From positions 248,001 through 312,000 of the forward strand of contig CAUEEP010000899.1 of NCBI GenBank assembly GCA_958450365.1: DNA of 64,000 bases. The letters are read 5' to 3'. This DNA is from Mesorhabditis belari. Its lineage: Eukaryota > Nematoda > Chromadorea > Rhabditida > Rhabditidae. Shown in pieces: positions 46,701 through 56,400 of the stretch (positions are counted from its first letter, which is position 1; each line of letters starts with the position of its first letter). Below the pieces are notes generated by a model. The model was not told where the DNA came from. It saw only the letters and a program-made list of their open reading frames with translations, and searched no databases. Made by a program: the position numbers and the translations under genes.

Positions 46701-48425
46701 GGCTAAAATGCTAATGCTAATTGCTAATGGCTAGTCAGAACTAAAATCCATTTTTAAGTTGATAGGCTCCCCTAGTTAGCACCGTACTTTGGAATCCCAA
46801 ATCGTTAAGCTAAATTTTGAAGTTAAAACCAAATTTCAGAGATTCGTGAGCACAGCAATTTGCTTTGAAAACAACAACCGAAATACACTCATTCGCCCGC
46901 TCGGCTTCGACGGAACAATGGATGAAGTGTCTGTTTCTGACAGCTATCTCAGTTTTTACGACATCTACCACTGGAATGAACCAAAGTACCGAGAAAACCG
47001 AATCGAAAAATTCATCGCCCAATTGGACTCTTTACCAAGAAATTTCCACGAGTTGGAGATATTCTCGAAAATCTATCAAACGCTCTCTCCAGAAGATTTT
47101 CTTAACAACCATCTACCGGAGCTCTGCAAAACGGTGCTCAGAAAGGAAATTCTGCAATTTATTGAGGCTCAACGTCTATTTTTGTATCCATACACATTCT
47201 ACACCGATGAAACGCCATCATTCCAAGAATTCTCAATCCCGGGAAAGCTACTCCAATCATTAATCAATGAAACAGTTTTGGTTTCTGATAAAAAAATTCA
47301 GAAAACGGTTTTGGAAAGGGAATGGCGAGCGTTGATTTTATATTTGTGGACACAAAGCTTATTGATGGAAGATTCGTTCAAAAAACTTCACCAAAAGCTG
47401 GCCACCTTTTTCTCCGGTGAAATTTTAGAGCTAGAACACCGAGAGTATGTGGAATGGTCCTTAAGCCATAATTTCTCCCTTGAAAACTCAGCCCTCTACA
47501 GATTCTATTCAAGATCATTCTTTTCATTTAAACTTTACCGTGTCATTGATAAACCGAATGAGCAATGGATCCAATTGTCAAGAAAAGAAAATCGTTTCAT
47601 GGAAATCGATCTGAAAGACCCGTACCCATTCAAGGGTGATCGAAACGTTCATGGAAACAAAAACAACAAGGAGAGATGTTTGAGCTAACTATTAGCCATT
47701 TGGAAATGGAACAGATTGGAGTGATCTGCATCAATCCAACAGTTTGCCTAATTCCTCCAATCAACGCTCGTCTCGATCCAAGACATCCTTTCAGAGGAAC
47801 TTTTTTCATCGAATCACCATTACCCCTAAATACTTATGTCTTTCAATTAAGCGTGAGTCCAATTGGATCAAAAGAGAGGCTTTATTCACAATTGACAGCT
47901 AGAGAACTACTCAATTACAACTCAGCTCACGCTTGGTTTACTGCTCGTCTTAAAAGTGAAGCCCCGAAAACGAATTTTCCCGAAACAATCGGCTTCTCGT
48001 GCTTCTACTTCTTCCACACTAAACAGATAAAGGATACAATTTTCTCTAGATCAAAAAGATATTTGATTTTCGATCTACCAACAAATGGCCAGCAAGTTTT
48101 GTGCTTGGATTTAAGCACAAAACGATTGCTCAAGAGATGCATCAGAAATGAGGACATTGATAAGGAGAGATTTGTGTTGATGCAGTTCGATGAATTGCTC
48201 GAGATTTTGAGAAAGAATGAAAGTCTGGAAAATAAAGATGATAGAGAGAATGTGAAAGAGCCGTACTATTACACGATTAGGCCACTAGTTGAGGTTCCAC
48301 CATGTGTCATAGTGATGCCCAAAGATGATGGAGTTGAAGCAAACCCCCGAAAACACAACCCCACCTATGACTCGATCGAAATCACGTACACAGGCCAAAA
48401 TGGAATGGCCCGTGGTGAAATTTGA
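43777..48425 (+). CDS. Cytoplasmic protein kinase K2 with large novel C-terminal region
   Basis: Exons: 43777-43877 (starts MLPPLNLTHRL, Gly loop GGGAFGRVSAWEP), exon 2 in duplicate (44467 or 45099 onward, WLAVKYLLPHRPQKELEKNF) to 45305, 45355-45478 (AHRDIKPG), 45848-46075 (NIMV...GDFGLVREI...TGTKLYMPPE...YSMGLVLWEIIER), 46146-46265, 46306-46378 (CVDAKYYRRPTTEEACKTI), and 46840 to 47.6 kb, then to 48425. No signal peptide or TM segment. After the kinase comes RFVSTAI...NTLIRPLGFDGTMDEVS, as in K1, then ~430 residues I cannot assign. Breaks: one base out of frame near 45180, and a frame change near 47620-47690 that could be a ~78-nt intron. Intron 45306-45354 would use a GC donor. Active, recently damaged, or mis-assembled are all possible. 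Confidence 0.72.
44331..44590 (+). repeat. Exon-containing direct repeat, left copy (right copy 44940-45235)
   Basis: Both copies share about 250 bp, from ACAAGCCTG.TC.GACAAAGTA through the intron end and the β3 exon of K2 to GGGTTTTGACAAAT. The right copy has 11 extra bases (ACTGAAAGACT) at about 45168 and continues into the kinase. The left copy runs out of coding sequence. Confidence 0.85.
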
Positions 48426-48574
48426 ACGGTGTTTAGTTTCATTTACTCAGTTTGTGCAATTTTGTAGCTCTTGTTTAATTTTAGGAATAAAAGCTGGGCA
48501 AATTTTTGAAATATGCATACAAAGTTCTCTCCTTACAATTAGAAATCAATTGAATTTGAATTTACTAAATTTTC

Positions 48575-49110
48575 AGTGTATTATTGGGCTAGGAAGTATG
48601 ATGAAATGGCGCCGACTCTCAAAAATTTTTCTGGAACGCAAAAAAGTTTTATATAATCCATAATTATTTGGATAATCAAATAGGCCTATCATTGCTTTAC
48701 AAAATGGCTTTTGAGAGATTTCGAAAAACTTTTGTTTTGTGGATTTTATGTGCTCCTAAATGCAATCAGTCAAAATGACAAGGAGTCCGATTTATCGTTT
48801 GACTCGTTCCTTACACAGAAACTTAAATTGATATCGAAACAAAAAAGTTAGAGCCCATTTAATTATATAAGTGGCCAAATTTTTGTAGTGAACTCGTCAG
48901 TCATTTTCTCTAAATGACGATTTATAGATTTTCTGAAAAAAATGATCTTTTATTGAATCGGGGCGCTTTTTGAGTTCTATTTCAAATATGATTTTGTAAT
49001 CAATTTTTTCTCAAAGCGCCCGTACTTTCAAAAAATGCGTCTTTGCTATCAAAAAAATAGCTGAAATTCAGGGCTATATTTTTGATACCTAGGCGCCCAT
49101 TGTAGCATAA
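48575..49110. repeat. Eroded ~520-bp MITE (MITE-C type)
   Basis: Starts TTGGGCTAGGAAGTATGATG with GGCGCCGACTC, like MITE-C at 54501 (GAGAATGAGTCGGCGCCG). The right end ATGGGCGCCTAGG is a weak inverse. Length and layout fit the family. Confidence 0.45.
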
Positions 49111-49424
49111 GCCAGTCTCGAGAAAAACTCGTTCAAAACTAGACTACGCAACACTCTGCACCGTCATTTTGGGGTTGAGGTACTATTACCGTATTTACGG
49201 TAAGTCGATGGGCCCCGTCATTCGCTCTTCTTTCCTTTTCAACGTGAAACATTACCCGGGCAGAGTTACGGGTTATCGGACATTTTATATATCGGACCCC
49301 GCCCCTTTTGCCATTGGCAATTTAACTTTGAGCTCACATATCTTGGTGTTGGGCTGTCCAATTTAAATATCCTTGGTATCATTGGATGCGCCAGGTCTGT
49401 CTTTGTCGATTGGTACAAAAACTA

Positions 49425-49960
49425 TTAGGTACTACGGAAAATGACTGCGTTTTTCATACTCAACTTCAATTTTTCGTATTCAAAACCCTAACTAAGCAAA
49501 ATAACATCCATTACAATCAATGCATTTGTGCCAGCAGATGGCAAGTTTTTTGATTCCATGTATGTAGAAGTCAGAAGTTCTAGAGTTGATAAAGGCGTCA
49601 ATGACATTTGGAACCTCCACCGCATATTTGAATATTTGGTCTCTGAGAAAGCAATGAAGGTGCTTAAATAAGTGATAATCAGTTGGCGATAGGTCTGGTG
49701 AATAGGCTGGATGAAGTAGGACTTTGATGCTTCAATCATTGAGTGCCCTGAGTGTCATTACAGAGAGGACGCACGTTGCCCTTCAGCAGAATAGGGCCTT
49801 TTCGATTGGTTCAAAACCTGCAACTTTGAGTGCATCTCCTTGATTTGTTGCAGGTAGACCTCCAAATTGATGCTTTGGTCGCTTTTCAGCAACGAATAGT
49901 GTATCACTCCTTTCTCATACCACCAAATCGACAGCATGACCTTCTTTGGATGGAGATCCA
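49425..49960 (-). mobile_element. Mariner C-terminal relic, split from its N-terminus
   Basis: On the minus strand: DLHPKKVMLSIWWYEKGVIH near 49900, then HPAYSPDLSPTDYHLFKH near 49680, and a usual mariner end (CIDCNGCYF) near 49500. The matching N-terminal part (MNDLKYQIRVYMLYVLKQGK then TASDCHR) is at about 51105-50985, so ~1 kb of other DNA separates the halves. Confidence 0.75.
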
Positions 49961-50170
49961 GCTTTGGAAAAGAAATCGGAGTTTCGCGAAGTGACGATCG
50001 AAAGTGATGAAGATATTGAAGAGAAGAACGAAGCGGAGAAAGAAGAAACAGAATGGAATGCCGATGATGTGCCTAGAATGATATCACTGGAAGATAATTC
50101 TATACGATTTGATGACAGCTATGTGCCGGAGGAAGAAATGAAAGCAGCTTTAGTTTTTTATTTTTTTTAA
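49960..50170 (+). CDS. Acidic ORF between mariner halves, function unknown
   Basis: Opens within the mariner relic and continues KKSEFREVTIESDEDIEEKN, then a Glu-rich stretch, EWNADDVPRMISLEDNSIRF and a hydrophobic end. Reads like a real acidic exon, but no start, splice sites or homologue can be shown. It may be part of a host gene interrupted by the transposon. Confidence 0.35.
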
Positions 50171-51370
50171 ATGGCCAATTAATTTTTAGTTGATAGCCTA
50201 CTTCAAAGAAAAGCAATCTGTACGCATGCGTAAACAGAAAAAAAAATGTGAATGAATACTGACATGAGATTGAACCAGAAAGAATGAAAACTACCACATA
50301 GAGACTCTGAAGAAATTTCCAATTTCTAATTGTCCGCATTTTGAATTTTTCTGGTTAATTAGTACATTTTTGTACTAATTAACCATTTTTGTCGATTCCA
50401 AATCAGAAATCATTTTCTCCAATGAGATTTTCTCCATCGAATTGTATAACATCAAATGTGATAATTGAGGGGCGGAAACCTGAAAAATGGGAATTTGAAC
50501 GCGGATATTATTTTACACAGGAAATTTATGAGTTTCTACAAAGTTTAGCCATTTTTTAGCTAAGAACTGTATCCATCCAAACAGCTTTAAATCATCGGAT
50601 TCAACCGTTTAAATCGATTTTCAGAGGTCTATTTGCTGTCACAATTTCCTTTTGGCCTTTGTCTATTACTTAAACATTCTAATAATAAAATAAGATTTAT
50701 TTCAAATTCAACTAATTTAAAAAAATCAATAAAATCAACAAAATAACATGAAAATGATGAGTAAAATGATGGATTAAAGGTATCATGTTGGAGGAACACT
50801 TGTAGTGGTCGTTTCCACTTTAATTGTTGATGCTGCCAGTGTTGACTGTAATTAATAACATTTATATTTTGATAAAGTTTAAATTTTTTAAATTTTGGCT
50901 CTTGGAGAATATCCAGGTTTTTAGGAAAAAATTCGGGGCTTTTGTAGGAATACGAAAGTTTTGATTACTATTTGTTATTCATTTGCCGAATTTGGACGAA
51001 TACACTTGCAATCACTCTATGGCAATCGGATGCCGTTTTTCCTTGCTTCAAGACATACAGCATATAAACTCGAATTTGATACTTCAAATCGTTCATCCTA
51101 AAAAGTTAAAATTAACAGAATAGAAAGACAAATGGAGAACCAAGAAAACAAGGAAGAAAACAGGTTTTAAGTTTGCCTAATTTGGAAGAACTGTTCATTT
51201 GACTCATAATTAGCTAACTGCAGCTAAAGACTGGTGGAAAATACATGTTGATTTCCCATTTGCGCAACAATTAACGCATCGAAACGTTCAACTGTGGGTT
51301 TCTTTTGGCATCTTTTACAAGAAAAACCATGAGAAAATCAGTAAAGGCAATGTTAACGGCAGTCTAAATA
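50171..51370. other. Mariner N-terminal relic and unassigned sequence
   Basis: Besides the mariner N-terminus at 50985-51110 (-), the minus strand near 50845-50775 reads STLAASTIKVETTTTSVPPT followed by a stop, right after an acceptor-like ATTACAG. Nothing else was recognised. Confidence 0.35.
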
Positions 51371-51456
51371 AGAAAATATTTTGCTGAAAACGCTGAGAAT
51401 TACCTATTTAAACCTCATGCCCAAAGTGAAAACTATTCTATTTGAATTGCGAAAAG

Positions 51457-51708
51457 ATGAGATTAAGTCTTATTTTGTTATGTCCTTGCTTAATTTTTGT
51501 TGGAACATTGGCTGGGGGTACTTCAATGTTTACTATTTTACCGCAAGGAACACAGCCTCAACCAGCTATTGATCTCATAAATGATTACCCGATCAGAATC
51601 ACTGATACCACTCTAGACACTATTTTTGGAGGGGTGCGAGGTTCAAATGGACAAAGAGATGGGGCTATTCTTTTTGCAGCACATTATTCTTTGATTGCCA
51701 ATGAATGA
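51457..51708 (+). CDS. Small ORF with signal-peptide-like start
   Basis: An ATG at 51457 gives 83 residues beginning MRLSLILLCPCLIFVGTLAG, a credible signal peptide, followed by a polar region (INDYPIRITDTTLDTIFGG). No family recognised. It lies just upstream of the Merlin-like relic and could be chance. Confidence 0.3.
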   Translation: MRLSLILLCPCLIFVGTLAGGTSMFTILPQGTQPQPAIDLINDYPIRITDTTLDTIFGGVRGSNGQRDGAILFAAHYSLIANE

Positions 51709-51979
51709 AACTGCAGTCGTCAAGGACCCCAGTAAAGATGACGGTGTGACTTGGAGAAACCCAAAATGTTCTTCTCCATCGAGAATCGGCATTCGTAATG
51801 ATGGTGTTTTTGAGACAGAAAAGGTCCCTATCGCAGACCAACTGCGACTTCTTGAACATTGAGCTTCTCATTCACAAGACACTCACGAGACCTTTACAGT
51901 AAAGTTTGGCTTAACAAGGAAGCCTGTGGGATTTCCTTCGGCCGCTTTGTGAAAATTGAACAATGAACCAACAACAATT

Positions 51980-52785
51980 AGGCGGTCCCGGAAAAACTAT
52001 CGAAGTTGATGAAAAACCACTTCTTTAAAGCCAAGCACAATAGAGGAAAAACCCGGCCATACCAATGAATCTTTGGGATGGTGGAGCGTGGATCAAACAG
52101 AATGTCTTTTTTTTTCATTTCTTCGTCGCGATGCTGCCACTCTACTTCACCTGATTCAACAATACGTCTCCCCAGGTAAAAAAAGAACATGTAAAATAAT
52201 AATTTGCTGACCATTTAGGTACAAAAATTGTTTCCGATTTTTGGCGTGCATATGGGAGCATCTCGAGTCTTCAAGCAAACTTCCAACATGTTGCCGTCAA
52301 TTATAAACTGTTAGTTTAAACTCACCATTTTGATTTCAGTTTTTAGAAACTCATTTTTGCAAACTCATTTTTACAAAACACTTTAAAAGTTATTCAAATT
52401 AGCTTTTCAGCTGTTTCGTCGAACCTAACGATCCCACTGCGCACACCCAAGGTGTCGAAGGAGTTGGGGGCACTAAAAGCCTCGATTCGACATCTGCGAG
52501 GAGTTACACAAGATAAGCTACCGTCTTACATGTTCAAATATACAGTCGACTCTCGATATAACGACTCGCTCGGGATGAAAAATCTCGATTTAACGACTCT
52601 AAAACGTGCCCCAAATTTCCTGCGTGAACGGCCAACAATTGCATTTGGCTGAGCAGCTACGCAGAAATCATTTAGCATTTCAAAGTCGTTGTACCGAGAA
52701 TCGTTATATCGAGAGCCGACTTTATGTATCGTCGAGCTCATCCTGCTGATTGTCTTTTCTAAAGTCTTTTGAATGAGATTAGTCT
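51980..52785 (+). mobile_element. Merlin (IS1595/ISXO2-like) transposase relic
   Basis: In broken plus-strand frames and correct order: GGPGKTIEVDE (first catalytic block) at 51981, W.GGAWIKQNV near 52080, GTKIVSDFWRAYGSISSLQ then FQHVAVNYK (second block) near 52222-52310, FVEPNDPTAHTQGVEGVG near 52410, then LGALKASIRHLRGVTQDKL, and after a MITE, YRRAHPADCLF near 52727. This matches the DDE_Tnp_IS1595 domain order. Confidence 0.75.
52541..52730 (+). repeat. Pogo/Tigger-type MITE inside the Merlin relic
   Basis: Terminal repeats ACAGTCGACTCTCGATATAACGA, quoted here in two parts as ACAGTCGACTCTCG + ATATAACGA, and the inverse at 52700-52727. About 187 bp. It interrupts the transposase reading frame, so it inserted after Merlin. 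Confidence 0.8.
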
Positions 52786-53434
52786 CGTAAACCCTATTGT
52801 TTAACAATTCAAATTTCAGATGAATACGCAGTGATCTAATCTCTAAGCACTAATCAAAGTGATTCTTATTTGTATCGGTGTATACTGGCTATTGTTTTTT
52901 GTGATTGAATAAATAATATTTACTAAAAATTAACCAAAAAGCTAACAAAACTTTTGAATTTCTTCAAAAGCCCCGGATTTTATGCAAGAGCCCGATTTTC
53001 TACTATTATTAAAATAAAATTGAGGTGGTAGAAAGAAATAACTCACCAATTGAGTTGGCACACGTGACACTCCATTTGTGGTTACTATTCCGGCGGTTGG
53101 CTGAAACAAAGTTCGTTTTTAAAATGATAAGCTTGGAATCTGTTTAAATCTAACAAAATACGAACTTCTTAAATCAGAAAAATCTAGAATTTGTAAAGTA
53201 ATACAAAATTTGTCAAAAAAAAACAAAAAATTCAGTTTTATTGAAGCTAAAAACTCGCTGAATCGGTGGGCGATTCACTTGTGATTGCTGTTACAGTTGT
53301 CGTCTGTAATAGAACTCATTCATTAATTTGTTGTTAAATGGTTTAAACGATGGTTTATTTTGCTTTAAATTGTTTTTATAAATCTACTTCTTGACTTTAT
53401 ATTCTGAATACAAAAAGATCTTTTTTTTGATCTT

Positions 53435-56400
53435 TTAACGACACACCGGTTCAGGCAGCTCAGCTGTGATGAGATCAAACAAATAGAATGACCAACAAGT
53501 GTCTTCAAAACATTTCGAATCAATCCACATTCGATCTTCTTTTCCATAAGTGGCTTTTGCTTGTTGTAAGAGATGTGGTTGATCAGGAGAAACAGAACTT
53601 TTCGAGATGATGTAATTGCAAGTTTGTAGTCCATCGATTCTTTTCACCGTTTCAATAAGCGGCTCATATGCGTATCTTAAAAAAAAGCATTACTTTAATG
53701 ATGATTAGAATCAATTCTTTAAAAAATAGTAGAATTGAATTGACTTACTGTTGAAGAGCCCGAAAAACTTGACTTGAATTTGTTGTCGGGCATTTCCCAG
53801 CTTGTGGGTCCACTCTACCGGGAATGTAATGCAGTTCCCAGCGATGGTCAGTGTTTTCTCCAGTCGTTGAGTTCTGAGTTCGATTCATTGCCAGTCTAAA
53901 TACTAATGTTTTACATTGAGGGTTTTTTTGAGAATTTTTGGAAACTTACACCCGGTAGTACTGATCGCATTTTCCTGCATAACAAAAGGAGCAGGGTCTC
54001 AAATCGCATGAAGTGACAACCTAAATTGTCTCATATTTCGATGTACAAAATCAAATTTAGTTTAAAAACCTCGTAAAGTTCAGACAGTTCATCAGGTAAC
54101 GTTTCGTTTGTGATTGTTTGTTGAGCCATATAGATAAACTTTCCATAGCTGAAAATTTCGTTAATAAACAAACAGTAAATTGTAAAAAAAAGTAAATTGA
54201 GTGACTCACAATGGAGAACCAAAATTTTTGAACAGCTTCCAAGTATTATTTGTGAAAAGAGAGAAATCTTCGACCCCATCAAGCATTTCCATGTAATCAC
54301 TTTCTTGTCGGACTCCTACCTGAAAGAAATTAATTGAAAACTGTTTCTTTAATGAGTGGTAATTATCTTGTATTTTCCAGTTTTGGTCATGTGAAAAAGT
54401 ACTATCGGAAAAATAATGATCCCCCTCTAATAGTGACCCCCAGAGGGTCAGCGAAAAAATAATGCCCATGTGGCTACTATTACAACTTTTACGGTAACTA
54501 TTGGGTTGGGGAGAATGAGTCGGCGCCGAAAAGGAAAAAAATGTCTAAAACTTCTATTCGACTTCGTCAAATAATATGCGTTTGATATCAGTAGAATGGT
54601 TAACTAATTCTCTACAAAATGACATTTAAAAGAAAATTCAAACAGCGCCTCCGCTCAAGAAAAAGCCATTTTTTCACAAAAACTACAAACTGTGATCTAG
54701 AAAAAACCATTGGTGGGATCTTCCTGCAAATTTGGCAACTTAAGTAATTGAATGTGCTCTATCTTTTTTATATAAACACCAAAGAAGGTTTATGTGAAAG
54801 AAACTGTTCAAATGATGAGTCGGACTCTTTGCCATTTCAACCAGCTGCGTTTGGAAGTTCATAAACTCCACGAAACAAAAGCTTTGTGGAATCTCTCAAA
54901 AGTCATTTTGTAGAGAAATAGTGGATCCTTTTGATGAAACCAAACGTATGTTTAAAGAAGGCTTTATGTGTGCAAAAAGTCCCTTTAAAGTTTGGCGCCG
55001 ACTCATTCTCCCCAACCCAATACATAACGCTTTTTTTGTGAGATTTTCCATTGCATTTTTTTCCTTTCCTTTGCTAAGCACTCACCGTTTTACTAGCCAC
55101 ATATTTATAGAAAGTGTCATTGATTTTCGCCAGCTCGCCATAAATCGAGCTCGGCCAACGCTTCAATGCAATTGTTTGGGCGCATGGCATAACCGAATCA
55201 AGCTAGAAAGTAGAACTTTCATAAAGTTTCTTGATTAAAATTCACTGCAATTTGAATGTCCGCCGCCACAGACATATAGAAGTCAGCAAGGCAGTCAGTT
55301 CTGTTCTTGCATCCATTGATCGTTGCATCAGTCAAGCAACTAAAATTGGTGTTTTGCTTCTGAAGTTTCCTTTACGGTAATTCAATTTTTTGTTTAACCT
55401 TTCCACTTCTCGTATTGATGGATGATTCATTGCAGTCAGCACTTCTTTCAAATCACAAAGATAGCCATCTTGAAATGAAAACAAATAATTTTGATTGAAT
55501 CAAGCTCAGCACTGTTGAGAGCTCAACAGTGCTTACCTGTACAATTCGAGTCAAACGACAATTGATATGGCTCGGTTAGCAACAATTTTCTTTCTGAATC
55601 ATCTACCAAAAGCAACCCATCATCATAATCGATGCTATACATTTTGTGAAAAATTTCTGAAATGGTTTAACTTTCAAAACACTTTCGAATCTCCATTTAC
55701 TTTCTATAATTTCCACTTCACCGTCGTTGAGTGAGTCCATCGTTTTTGAGTGTTTTCTTGCGAGTCTTTCAAAAAGTTCCCAATATTTTTGATCAACGAT
55801 TTGACTCTTCGGTGAGCAGTTCTCCGTGAGTTTTACGCGCATGTTCTGAAATTTTCAGCCATTGGGTTGGAAAGGTTCAAGTGAGAATTTTTGCACTGTA
55901 TTTTTCTAAAAATACCAAACCACACATTTATTCAAGGTAATCGCCCTTATTATCTATTATTCGTTGCCATTTATTGGGTAGAGCACGGTCCCCTTCTCCC
56001 CGAAATTCTTGGACTGCGCGTCAAAGAAGTCGCGGAGCCAATTTTCGATCTTGACGCGATCTCCGAAGTGCTCCTCATCGAGTTCTGCAGCCAGCTTCCC
56101 GAAAAGATGAGAATCAGAAGGAGCAAGGTCAGGGTTATACGGTGGATGAGGGAGAACTTCCCAGCCCAGCTCCTTCAATTTTTGTTGAGTCAAATTTGCA
56201 ACATGAGGTCTTGCATTGTCATGCAAGTGAAAGACCTTTCCATGATTTGGCCGATTTTTTGTGATTTGTTTGGCGACCTGATCCAGCTGTTCTGAGTACA
56301 GGGAAGCTGTGAGAGTCGTGTAGCAACTCCCAATAAACTACTTCGCTCAGATCCCACCAAATGCACAACATAATCTTCTTCTGGTGCAATTCTGGCTTAG

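Noticed and set aside
46810..47263. ORFs of 70 and 132 codons in other frames
   Set aside because: Shadows of the K2 C-terminal exon.
53257..53308. Short minus-strand exon-like tail (TVTAITSESPTDSASF) after an ATTACAG acceptor
   Set aside because: Lies beyond the stop of the secreted gene. It resembles a similar tail at 50.8 kb, but no transcript path to it could be justified.
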